Position numbers and translations under genes: made by a program. A stretch of 64,000 nt of DNA from Penicillium oxalicum (lineage: Eukaryota > Ascomycota > Eurotiomycetes > Eurotiales > Aspergillaceae), in contig NC_064655.1 of the NCBI RefSeq assembly GCF_001723175.1, positions 3,348,001-3,412,000 on the forward strand, in the 5' to 3' direction. The notes below the pieces were generated by a model. That model had not been told where the DNA came from and searched no databases. It worked only from the letters and a program-made list of their open reading frames with translations. The number at the start of each line of letters is the position of its first letter. The stretch's first letter is position 1. Positions 25,078-35,912 of this stretch are shown one piece after another.

Positions 25078-28000
25078 GCATAGCGATTGTCACAAATGGA
25101 AAAAAAACACAAGGGACAGCTTCGTGAGAGGAGGAATGATGTCCCTAGTGATCACCGTCGTGGTGATATAGGTCTTTCACAACGCAGACCAGAAGTACGT
25201 AATAACTGTTGATGTACTTGATATTTTATGCTTTGTTTTTGTTTCATCAGACTCAAAAACCCACAGCTACCATTTTTATTTATTTTCTCCTCTGTCCCGT
25301 ACGTTCTGCAGCTGAGTGGAGGACATGGTCTTCCCACGGGTTGTTGGTGTTCGGTCCGTCGAGTGGGTTCCTTTTAGCGGGGGAGAGAATTTTTCGAATG
25401 ATCAGCTGAACTGTCTCGGGTCCACTTCCTCCTCCCACCGGGGAACATCCTCAGTTTGACACAGAAGTGATTCTGAGTATCGATGCGTGGACGGATGGTC
25501 AGACTTTGAAGGGGCCGTTTGGGTTTCTGTCATGTTACTGGAGTTTCGTTTGAGATTACAGTATACGGAGAACCTGTCCGTCCTTCACACACAGGTTATT
25601 TTTTTAATTTTTTTCTTTTGCGATCGGCCCTTATATGCCCCTAGTTGCTAGTCTCCGTATCAGGATGATCTGATGTTATCACATAGAGTTGCCGGTTTTC
25701 AAAAGCGCTGGCTTGAACTTCCTTTATCAGTGCCTCTACTACTCGTATCAAATGTCATGTTCACACAAAGGACCTGCAACGTCTATGCATATCAAAAGAT
25801 GAAACACGTGCATGCGGTAACAGTTTCTACAGCATGTTTCTATCACCTATCGGCACAGGTGCCACGGCAAAGTATGCCCCACTTGTTCTTTTCCGCCGGA
25901 CCCTTCCATTTATCAGACGTTTTTTTAGGGGCCCTTCTTTTTTGCCCCTCGGTTTCGCACGTGTAGACTCGCGGATCACACTAGCGGTCTCTGACTCTTG
26001 TCAAACATTGAACTACGTATTCTTAGTAGATTAAAGGTACTGGCACAGATATGGTCATAGCCTAGACTTCACGACTCGGTCGGCAGAGCCATGTGAATGA
26101 GAATCTGTGATCTCTTAATCCCGCCTCCACGGAACAGGGAACGTATTAGGCTCATTGGTTGCACTGTAAATCTCCCTGTCGATCCGACCGATACGGCTAT
26201 CACAATCAGAGGTACCTCTTTTATACATCTGGCAAGCGTTTCTGTCACATCGCGGGCTTCACTTGACAAGGATTAACGAGGTGTCTACAGGGAGTATAGG
26301 GAGTACAGAACTGTATATTGATTTGTACCTGATATGACCCACGATTGGGCATCAGAGGAATACACTATTGAGAGTGAGTTTTTTTAGTTCGACACTCTTG
26401 AGTCAAGTCTGTGCCTTGGTGTGTACAGTGCAGACTGCAGGGTGACTAGTCTAGTGGATTCCAAGCCAGGATCCATAATATCCTCGAGGCTGATGACAGA
26501 TTAGGCAGCTTAGCCGGCTGCGCGAAGGGCTAGATGCACCTGGCTTCTTAAGTCGGATCGAATGAGCAATGTCAATTCGGGCAAAAACACTTTTGTTCAA
26601 CTGACACCCTTTGCTATGCTGCTGGTCAAGATAGCGCTCTACCTGATTCCGGTGATAAAAAAATGACCCCTTGTTCAGTGAGGATCTGAACATCATGAAT
26701 GCTGCCCACCCATGGAGGATCATGTAGGGAGTGAATGACGTGACTGGTCAACGTGCCCGCGTCGGCTCGACGAGGCTCCATGTCGGGCTGGATCGCCACC
26801 ATGGAGGACCCCACCGAGAAATTCTCGAGTGGGAGGCGGATGACAATCAGGTCCCGGTCGAGAGAACTCAGAGCCTACAGTCTCTACTCAATAACGAGGG
26901 GTGATGCACGGATCACACAAGAACAGTCACCAGTCTCTCAGATTCTAGAACAACCGCTGGTGATATGGCAGTGATCATATTGGTTTCTGACCCCATACTA
27001 TTAACCTTGTGCTGGCTATCCTGTGCAGTCCACGCTTGAATGGAGTTGATAATGATGCAATAGGATGGGAAAAGCACCGTGCTTTACTGCGTCGTCCTCT
27101 ATCTCCTGTACTACCCGCACATGCAAGCCATATTTATGGAAAAAGGCCTCATGGCGTTCTCGGTGATAAACGGTCGGAATATGGTTGGACTAGACACGTA
27201 GCCACCATGCAGGCACGCGCGGAAAGTAACGAGAGGTCGAAAAAGAAAATCTTTCTCTGTATTTATATTATTACACCCCTGCAAATGATTTATTGGATAG
27301 CGCCAACTTGAGTCAGAAGGTTTGTGAATGGCCTAGCATATCATCCTGGAAGAGACATAGTGACATGCCGTTGGTCCACAGTCACAAACGATAAGGCCAC
27401 TGAACGATAATGGATGGCCGAACTGAAGTCAAACGGAACGCTCAGACAGCACGAGTCTTACGTGGTATTCTTGCCCCTCGTCAACAGGAGGGGACAGCCC
27501 CTCCACACCTCACGATAGATGATGCATAGCTACATTCCTATTTCAGACTTTGCCTGCGATCCACTGCAGAATTTTTCCCAGAACAGGGCTTGCAGGAAGC
27601 GCCGCAGCATCAGGCGGGTCATACAAGCCCAAGAACGAGTGGGTTTTCTTATCGTCGAGAGGGACAATCAGCCGATGTGGATCTCCAGACGATCCATGGT
27701 CCATCAATGGAGTCTCCATTGAAGCTGATCTTTGTGAGCTACTGTGAGCCAACCAAATGGGCATCCAGGCGCACATCGATCAACCTTTTTTTTGCCCTTT
27801 TTTTTTCCCAGAGTAACCGTGGATCCATTTCGCCATGCGGTATGCCTTTCTCATCCAGAGGCCGGGCCTCGGCGGAACGGTCTGGAATGTGTCATAGACA
27901 GCGCCGCCTAGGTTGTTGAATCCGTTGTCACTTGTTTTAGGGGAAGAGAGAAATGGTCAATGCTGGCCCCAGATAATTCCAACTTCTAGGTACCCTGATG

Positions 28001-28287
28001 CTTTTTTGATTCGCTCTCCTGACTTGCGCCGGGTCTTGGGTCGAACGTGAAAACCGCCTTCTCCATGCTCACGTTGATGAAAATCGAGGCCTTCTGACTC
28101 TCAGTCAACTTCGCCTTCTTCTCTCCTTCCTACCCCTCGACACTTCCTCATATTGTGCACTGATCTGCACACCAGCTTGCTTCTTGCATCCTGTTGTGAA
28201 TATTTCCCTCCCTCACAAAATCGCGGCGTGGGTGAGGATTTCGCCGTGGTGCCTCTTCGGGCTATTCGGCCCTCTACGATCGCTGAA
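25078..28287. other. Three-kb intergenic region, possible gene relic at its right end
   Basis: No complete gene is seen. On the minus strand between about 27950 and 27543 two adjacent open stretches in different frames look protein-like (one with GFNNLGGAVYDTF, the other with DDKKTHSFLGLYDPP) but belong to no family I recognise and lack a clean splice chain. The rest shows only short random frames. Confidence 0.4.
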
Positions 28288-30964
28288 ATGTCCACTCCGA
28301 TTCAAACTCCGCTTCCCAGCCCGAATGAAGAATACGATGAATTTCCTCTCTATGCAGAACATGACACCATCCCCTCCTCACTTCATCCGCCGGTCATTGA
28401 ACACCGAGTGATTTCCCACCCCTTTCCGCAAGAGACCAGCCATGCCGATCCGGTCGCCGAATTTGCAGGAGAACCCGAAACCGGGCCGACGCCCGCGCCC
28501 GTCACTCAACCGCTTGCCACCTCCGAAGCCGAACTGCCACGGATTCGATCGCCACGAGTGCGCTTCCACTCTATCACTCGTTCGCTGAGTGACCGGTACC
28601 ATCACATTCATGATGGCAATCACCGAGGCCCCTCCGATCGGTCGGATCCCGCTCAGCGGCCCTTACTACCCTCGCCCGCGGACCTGAGTGATACCACCTT
28701 GTCGGGAATCGTCACCCACCAGCTCCAGCTTACTCCCGCCCTACAGGTCTTGCACGCAGCCGTGCGCCATCGAAGGACTATTTCTCCACAGATCCAGAGA
28801 AGCAAGCACACCATGAGTATGAAGATCACGAGCATGGTCATTCTGCTCGGGAGCGTTTTCGGGCTGCAGGTCAGCTGATTCGCCAAAAGACCACTCGATT
28901 GACGGAACGCCTCGGTCGTCCATCTGACGAGGGCGAGGCTCTCAATGCATCAATCTTGCCCGAGGACATGGGGATCCCTCTGGAAGAGGTCCAGGCTCGG
29001 CGTGCCCGTCGTGCCGCCGATCGATTGCGCATGCTGGAGGGCGGCGAAGAGCCCCATGAGCCCCCTCCCAGCGCAGAAGCCCATCGCTTGGTGCGCAGCA
29101 TCACCCAGGCGCAGGACAACCAGGCTCTCCGTAAGCGCCGGCCGCGCGGAGCCTACCAGCGATCCGGCCAATCAACCCCCGAGGGGGTGCTGAAGGGATT
29201 TGCTGCGCGTCGTCGCTCCAGCGGGGGATTCGGGGGAGGCGGGATTCTCGCGCAGTTGTTGAAGTTGCAGGCGGTGCAATCGGCCTCGTCACGACCCGAG
29301 AGTGTCATCACCGACGACTCAGATAGCGATGCGCAGCTCTCTTCGGGGGCGACCACCCCTCGGAAAGTCAACTCGCAGTCTCCCTCCATGTCCCTGTCCA
29401 TGCCGAATTCAGGGTCGGCAACCCCGCGCAAGGAAAAGCTCAAGTGGTACAAGAAATCCCCTCATCTGTCGACTGCCTCCTTGGTTGACGCGTCGATGAA
29501 CTTGAGCCGGGCAAGCCTTCCCGCCGGGACAGCCGAGTCACTGTACCAGAACAAGAAGCAGAGAAAGAACAAACGTCGAACGCGCCTGGAGGACGAGATT
29601 CGTGTCACCGTCCACATCGCGGAGATCCTGGCTCGACAGCGGTACATCATGCAGCTGTGCCGTGCGCTAATGCGCTATGGTGCACCCACACACCGTCTGG
29701 AAGAGTACATGTCAATGACTGCACGTGTTCTGGAAGTCTCTGGTCAGTTCTTGTATCTTCCGGGATGTATGATCATGTCCTTTGATGACCCAACCACCCG
29801 CACAGCCGAGGTGAAACTGGTGCGTATGACTCAAGGAATTGACTTGGGTCGATTGGCCGACACGCACAACGTCTACAAGAACGTGGTCCATGACTTGATT
29901 GGTGTGGAGGAGGCCACTCAAGAATTAGACGAGATCATGTCGCGCAAGCCGCGCTTCAATAAGTGGATTCTTGTGCTTATGTATGGCTTTGCAAGTGCCA
30001 CCGTGGGCCCATTTGCCTTTGGTGCGCGTCCGATTGACATGCCCATGATCTTCTGCCTGGGCTGTCTCGTGGGTCTGATGCAACACGTTCTCGCCCCCCC
30101 CTCTGCTCTCTATTCCAACGTCTTTGAAGTCACCGCCGCGGTCTTGACCTCGTTCCTCGCGCGAGCCCTCGGAAGTATCACCATTACACGCAACGGTGCC
30201 CCGGAGCAACTCTTCTGTTTCTCTGCACTGGCTCAATCCTCAATCGCACTGATCCTGCCTGGCTTTATGGTTCTCTGCAGCAGTTTAGAACTACAGTCCC
30301 ATCAAATGATCGCCGGGTCAATTCGGATGGTCTATGCGATCATCTACTCCCTATTCCTCGGCTATGGCATCACCGTCGGTACAACCATCTATGGCCTGAT
30401 GGATCGCAACGCCACCTCTGCAACCACGTGTGCCAATCTCGACATCTACGGCTCTTCGTTCGCCCGACAATTCCCCTTTGTGGCCATCTACGCTATCTTC
30501 CTCGCTATTGTCAATCACGGCAAATGGAAGCAGATGCCAGTCATGGTCGTCATTGCTCTGTCGGGCTATGTCACCAATTACTTCAGCACAACGAAGTTTG
30601 GACGCAGTCGGAGGTGGGAAATACGGTCGGTGCATTCACCATTGGCGTCTTGGGCAATCTGTACAGTCGGATCTGGCACGGGCATGCCGCCACTGCCATT
30701 CTCCCCGGTATCTTTGTGCTGGTCCCTTCTGGCTTGGCCTCGAGTGGCTCCCTCATTGCGGGCATCCAGTATGCCGATTCGGTGCGATACAATCTTCACA
30801 CCCATGGCAATAGCACCTCCACCAGCAGCCTAACAGACACTTCGGTCGCAAGTCTTGGCTTTGGCATGATTCAGGTCGCCATTGGTATCACCGTGGGCCT
30901 GTTCATTGCCGCCCTGGTGGTGTATCCATTCGGCAAGAAGCGAACGGGGCTATTCAGCTTCTAG
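28288..30964 (+). CDS. ThrE/Prm10-like membrane protein, one frameshift near 30610
   Basis: Polytopic membrane protein of the ThrE family (DUF1212; Pfam ThrE and ThrE_2). Bacterial members export threonine and serine; fungal relatives such as yeast Prm10 are of unknown transport role. Exon 1 is 28288-28687, then a 59-nt intron (GTGATA...CTACAG), then exon 2 from 28747. The first 370 or so residues are disordered (Pro/Ser/Arg-rich). The ThrE domain starts near EDEIRVTVHIAEILARQRYIMQLC and continues through about ten hydrophobic segments. The frame is lost between NYFSTTKFGRS and EVGNTVGAFTIGVLGN, near 30600-30615. The second part continues in the +2 frame to 30964 with no intron signal that would bridge it, and the total length is one base short of a whole codon number. 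A one-base deletion or a sequencing error is the simplest reading. Both sides of the break are well conserved, which favours an error or a recent mutation. An upstream in-frame ATG at 28153 is not used because the intervening sequence looks like leader. Confidence 0.85.
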
Positions 30965-31017
30965 GCCTTTGGTTGTTGTTGTTCACTTTCTTCGGGTCCA
31001 TGCTTGATGCATTTCCA

Positions 31018-31042
31018 CCCCCCCCCCCCCCCCCCCCCCCCC
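31018..31042. repeat. Homopolymer run of 25 C
   Basis: Twenty-five C in a row, followed by a C/T-rich tail, lie 55 nt past the stop of the ThrE-like gene, in its likely 3' UTR. The exact length is unlikely to be reliable. The minus strand is G-rich and could form a quadruplex. Confidence 0.95.
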
Positions 31043-31995
31043 TCCCCCTTCCCCTTCCCGTTATTTAATTCTCCAATCTCTTTCATTCTTCTCGGCGCTT
31101 CATCGGTTGGTTCATCTTAGCGCAGGTCATCTATCTCTCATTTCCACTTCACATGCATCGGATCTTTGCGTTTCAGTTAGCGTATATGGTTTTCTTGTTG
31201 TGTTTTTGTTTTCGTTGAGCGATTTTTTTTCATTTATCATCATGCACATCAATACAGGATAAAGGATGATCATTACTTGCACCGAACTTAGGGATGTTTT
31301 TACGGCCTATTTTGCATATCTCTTCTGTTAATTCAAATTTTGGTGAATATACTCTTCCTTATACCGGCGCGTGAGCCTGACTTGATCTTCTCCATTTCCA
31401 TCCTTTGAAAGACATAGGCTCTTATTCCTGAAGACGGCCTAAGATTGAGGTGGCATATGCCATTTCCCTATAGATCTACTAGGCGAGCTCGAGCCTCGCC
31501 TCCAAAGTTACCCCAAGATTCTGCCCAATCAGACATGCAAGAACGAACTCCCCAGCCACGTGGGAAATCCCAATCTCTCCAATGCTCCGTCGATTGGGGT
31601 CATTTGTGCCCTTCACTTGGCCAATCCTGGGGCCTCGGCCCCGTCTTCAGTCGCTTATCATCGGAGCCATCCTCTTTGTTTGGGGGAGGTTTTGGAAATG
31701 TGACCGTGACGGAGACTCTACCCTGACAGGTGTGTTTTGTTTGCGATCTCGGTCCTTCGATAAAACACTGAGCAGTCTGATCATTGAACATAGTCGAGAC
31801 ATTCGAGTGAATTATTTTTGCTTTTCCCCGCTTTTGTTAAAACGTTCCGTGCGCGAAGCTCCTGGGGCTGGACATTCGACAATAGCTGCCCACTCGGCAA
31901 AGACACTATCTCAGTGACAGCTGGGCAGGATTGACGGGTCGCTAGAAAAGCGCGAGGCCTATTCACACTCACTACGTCGCAAGAAGTTGAGCATC
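31043..31995. other. Intergenic, no gene seen
   Basis: T-rich 3' flank of the ThrE-like gene, then the 5' flank of the asparaginase gene. The short open frames near 31.5-31.9 kb carry no motif. Confidence 0.55.
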
Positions 31996-33108
31996 ATGTT
32001 GACCCATCTTGCGACGGATTATGTGGTCACCGACCGCGCGGGCGTAGCAGAAAACCGACATGCCGTTCACGCCGCCGTCATCGACGCCAACGGTCGTGCT
32101 TTGTATGCAATCGGCGACCCGTCGAGGCTCACCCTCGCCCGGTCAGCAGCCAAGCCAGCCCAGGCCCTGGCCATCCTCGAAACCGGCGCATTCGAGAAAT
32201 TCAACCTCGACGACGCCGATCTAGCACTAATGTGCGCATCGCACAGCAGTGAAGACCGCCACGTCGCTCGGACGCGGGATATTCTGGCGAAAATCCAATG
32301 CCGTGAGGAGGACCTGCAATGTGGTGGTCATCCGTCCATTTCGGATGCTGTGAATCGAGCTTGGATCAAGGCCGATTTTATCCCTTCTGCAGTCTACAGT
32401 AACTGTTCGGGCAAACATGCCGGAATGCTAGCGGCAACCAAAGCCCTCGACGCTGAACTAGCTAGCTATCACTTACCGACCAGTCCATTGCAGGAACGGA
32501 TCAGAGACACGGTGGACGAAGTCTGCTGTCTTCCTAGGGCGAGCTCTAGATGGGGCATTGATGGGTGTAATTTGCCAGCGCCTGCTTTTCCATTACACTG
32601 CCTGGCTCGGATGTTCGCCATCTTTGCTGAAGCCGCTGATCAAGTCGATATCTGCAACGACTCTGAATTATCCTCACGAACTCGGTCTCTCGGTCGAATC
32701 TTTCACGCCATGTCTTCGTTTCCGGAGCTTGTGGCAGGTGAGGATCGGTATTGTACTGTTCTCATGAGGGCATTCCCGGGAATTTTGATTGGGAAACTCG
32801 GAGCAGATGGCTGTTACGGGATTGGGGTGAAGTCATCCCAGTGGATGGGACCGGACGACCAGTCCAGTCCGTCTCCTGCTCTTGGGATAGCCGTGAAGAT
32901 CGAAGATGGCAATATTTCCATGTTGTATTCTGCGGTTACGGAAATCCTGATTTACCTGCGGGTTGGGCAACCGGGGATGCGAGAGCAATTGGCAGGGTTT
33001 TATCGGCCCCAGATCAAGAATACTGTCGGAGTTGTGACTGGGGAAACGACCCATGCTTTCAAGATTCGGAGGGTAGATGAGGATGGAGATAGTCGGGATT
33101 TGGCTTAG
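31996..33108 (+). CDS. L-asparaginase II family protein (PF06089)
   Basis: Predicted asparagine amidohydrolase of the small asparaginase-II family found in bacteria (Rhizobium etli AnsA type) and many ascomycetes, unrelated in sequence to the classical AnsB type. Single exon of 370 residues, the usual length. Family features in order: an N-terminal VENRHAV-like start (GVAENRHAVHAAV), the motif RSAAKPAQALA near residue 50, CASHSSEDRH near 80, the NCSGKHAGMLA block near 138, WGIDGCNLPA near 190, and GKLGADGCYGIGV near 270. Together these give the Ser, Lys, Cys and His residues conserved around the active site of the family. No signal peptide is seen, so it is probably cytosolic. ATG 31996 is the first ATG of the frame and aligns with the family N-terminus. 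It has no introns, unlike most genes here. Confidence 0.9.
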   Translation: MLTHLATDYVVTDRAGVAENRHAVHAAVIDANGRALYAIGDPSRLTLARSAAKPAQALAILETGAFEKFNLDDADLALMCASHSSEDRHVARTRDILAKIQCREEDLQCGGHPSISDAVNRAWIKADFIPSAVYSNCSGKHAGMLAATKALDAELASYHLPTSPLQERIRDTVDEVCCLPRASSRWGIDGCNLPAPAFPLHCLARMFAIFAEAADQVDICNDSELSSRTRSLGRIFHAMSSFPELVAGEDRYCTVLMRAFPGILIGKLGADGCYGIGVKSSQWMGPDDQSSPSPALGIAVKIEDGNISMLYSAVTEILIYLRVGQPGMREQLAGFYRPQIKNTVGVVTGETTHAFKIRRVDEDGDSRDLA

Positions 33109-34871
33109 TTTTCCTTTTGTCTGCTCACGCTACCCATCACTGAGCTGCATCGCATTATCCCTCACAGTAAACCTCCAATCAAGTGATTTGTTGATCATGG
33201 TCCACTCCCTCCCACCCCCCTTCTCCCTCTCTCTCTCTCTCTGTCTGTCTGTCTGTCTTTCTATGGCCAGCGCTCCTTGCTTATGCTCATGTTTGTGAGT
33301 AATTCTTGCTAGGTCCTGTCACGTCGCAGCAGTCATCAGTCATATCAATAGACTCCGTCTGCATCGTCACTGCTAGAGAAGGGATGTCTTCTTCTCTGGT
33401 AGCATCAGGAGTGTCTCCTGCTTAGGTCGTATATTATTCTCCCCATCACCTAGCTTGGTGTCATTGATCACCACGCAGATAGCAATAAACATATTGTAGT
33501 GGGGGATCCGGTTGCATGTACTTAAAGATGGATGTTCAGTAGCGGAGATGCTTAGCAGTAGGAGTTGCCTGATGGTCTTACCGCCTAGAGGGGTTATCTA
33601 AGACCTAGGCTGCGGGATCCTTAGGGATCATCATCATCATCGTGTTTGATCAACATTTTGGAAAGAGGATTCAGGACGGTCTTTACAGTCAGATTCCTTA
33701 CACTTGCAATGTCACACTCTTTTTGATTCCTGCCCTTGGTTCCTGATATCGGACTATGCGATCATCTTGGAGGATTCCGGGACTTGCTTGCTTATGGTTT
33801 TGGTTTGGTTCCTCTATGACTCGACCTGTCTGGTGAGATCAGACTGCCTTGAGCATTCCCCCCTTCAATATACAAATTAAGTTTATAGCGGTATCTCTAC
33901 CTTTTGTATTTATTCCGAGCAGCTACATTCGAAGCAAACTCGAGGTGAAAGACAGTTGATCCGATACCCTGTGCTTCCGCGGAGCGGCCACAGAACTGAT
34001 GAGATTTTTGAAAGTTCAACATATATATCCATTCAAAGTGGTGCGCGGCAACCGTCTGGTAACTGAATCGCCCTAAATCGATAGGTAACTTGACAGGATA
34101 CTATTACCGTAGAGTTGCTGATTCTTGGTCAGTCTCGCGAGAAAGTTAGACGTGTTTGGACTACTCATAACATGAAATTCTGAGAGCTAGCTACGTGTCC
34201 AGGGTAGGTAGCGCGTATCCTTTTTCTGACTTTGTTTCTAGCCATATATCTATTCTCCTCGGCAAGAGCTTGGTGATAGTTCCCTAGCAGATTAAAGACC
34301 CTACCGTTATAATGACCTAGGAGTTCTTAACACACTGAAAGAGCCCTCTGGTCAAGTCTGTGGACCCAATTTTGAATTCTTCCGATGCTGGGCCCGGCAG
34401 CTTGATTCTTGCAGCGGGAATATGCTCAAGGAAGAAAATTATCTTCTAAAGAGAGGGGCTTCTGAGAGAACTAATCATTGATACAGTAACTGCAGAGACT
34501 TCGGACGCTTTTGTCTTTACCCAGTTACTGATTTGAAGCTTCATTGAGTCTGCCCAGCCAGCGCGGTGTGGCAGGGCGACCTCATCCGCACGTGCCTGGA
34601 AAGAGTGTGTTTCTGGGTAATCAAATCACATGATAACGCGAGAGCTCTGCGGGACCACCAAAAGACGCCCATTCCACGATCCATCCTGGATCAGTCTCGA
34701 CTCTCATGGACTTCTCTAGCCCCACACTTCGAACCCTTACCTGCCGATGATCTTCATGGGTGTATCGGACCTACTAAAATTGCTCTTCTTCAATCGGGAC
34801 CGTATCGGGGAAGCCACGCCCCCACGCCGGCCGACCGAGTAAGTTGACTTGACCCTGTCGACGTCTTGATC
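33109..34871. other. Intergenic with a pyrimidine microsatellite
   Basis: No gene recognised. A CT run followed by a (GTCT)n run lies at about 33226-33258. The 33.3-34.5 kb part is AT-rich and holds no long frames. Confidence 0.55.
33226..33258. repeat. Microsatellite (CT)n-(GTCT)n
   Basis: Eight or so CT repeats run directly into four GTCT repeats, about 120 nt after the asparaginase stop codon. Confidence 0.9.
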
Positions 34872-35912
34872 ATGGACTCCCTCTCTGAGTCGAGCGGCAG
34901 TCTGAGCCTTTCTGTCCCGGACGCGGAATTTGACACCTATGCCGCTGCCCGAGAGAAGATGTTTGCTCGGCTAGATGTGTATCAATCACTGAATGCCGAA
35001 GACGATACTGTTCGTTTCCTGAGTTCTGTCTTCCGATTCCTTCCCATCCAAGGCCAAGTCCACTTGGCCGACGATGCAGATAACTGCGATAACGATGACC
35101 GCTTGCGACAACTAGCAAAACACCTGGACACAGCTTTGCTTAGGCTGATGATGGTCACAGGTGAAAATACGCCCGCGATTACACCCTCCCCCCGTCTCGG
35201 GGTGGAGGACTCTATTAAGAACCTACTGTCCCAGGACTTCGACTCGGCGACCCGGCGGCAGGGCGAGTTACGTCAAATTTGCCTGCAACGCGATAACCAC
35301 CAGTGCGTAGTGACCAAATTTTGGGACTTTGACTATGCTAGTCGGCCGCCTGACGAGATTACCACTGACCTTGAGGCCGCTCACATCATTCCATTTGGCC
35401 TGGGAAATTTTCATGAGGATGAACGATTACGGCATGCGCAAATCTGGCACTGTCTGTACCGTTATTTCCCGACTATCCGTGACATCTTTCACCACAGCAA
35501 TGAAGACGTTAATCGCGTCGATAATGTGATGATGCTAGCTGCATCCCTGCATCGAGATTTTGGTCGCTTCTCATTCATTCTGGAGGAGACTGATGTGTTT
35601 GAGTTATACCACGTGAAGGTCTTTTCTCAATTTCGAAACTCCTTCCTCCGACCTCACATGCCCGAGTTCACGGTAGTAGCAAGTCATGACCCCCGGTATC
35701 CCGCCCCTAACACGAATCTCCTTGCCGTGCACGCAGCCATTGGCAACATTCTTCACGCGACAGGTTATGGCGAACTGATCGCGAAAACCATAAAGCACCT
35801 CGGGGGCAGTGGCGGATACGCTCTCGCAAAGGACGGAAGCACCAATGTGGAAGAACTACTATCTGTGACCAGTCTTCCTATAATGGCAATGAACCCCATC
35901 AACCTTTCGTAG
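34872..35912 (+). CDS. HNH endonuclease-domain fungal protein
   Basis: Single-exon protein of 346 residues with a central HNH-type domain (HNH_2 group, common in fungi). The domain runs from about residue 140 to 235. It opens with a Cys after an Arg-Asp pair (RDNHQCVVT), has the AAHIIPF block that supplies the first His pair, and ends with the NVMMLAASLHRDFGRFSF block, in which Asn and His would complete the metal site. Residues 1-135 are an acidic helical N-terminus; the C-terminal third is a helical tail. In ascomycetes such proteins are numerous and mostly uncharacterised; nuclease activity is inferred from the fold and not shown. ATG 34872 is the first Met of the frame. There is no partner gene or repeat beside it that would suggest a homing element or toxin system. 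Confidence 0.8.
   Translation: MDSLSESSGSLSLSVPDAEFDTYAAAREKMFARLDVYQSLNAEDDTVRFLSSVFRFLPIQGQVHLADDADNCDNDDRLRQLAKHLDTALLRLMMVTGENTPAITPSPRLGVEDSIKNLLSQDFDSATRRQGELRQICLQRDNHQCVVTKFWDFDYASRPPDEITTDLEAAHIIPFGLGNFHEDERLRHAQIWHCLYRYFPTIRDIFHHSNEDVNRVDNVMMLAASLHRDFGRFSFILEETDVFELYHVKVFSQFRNSFLRPHMPEFTVVASHDPRYPAPNTNLLAVHAAIGNILHATGYGELIAKTIKHLGGSGGYALAKDGSTNVEELLSVTSLPIMAMNPINLS

Noticed and set aside
28153..28287. Longer start for the ThrE-like protein
   Set aside because: The added 45 codons are Cys/Leu/Ser-rich and read like a 5' leader; the ATG at 28288 begins the Pro/Ser-rich tail expected for the family.
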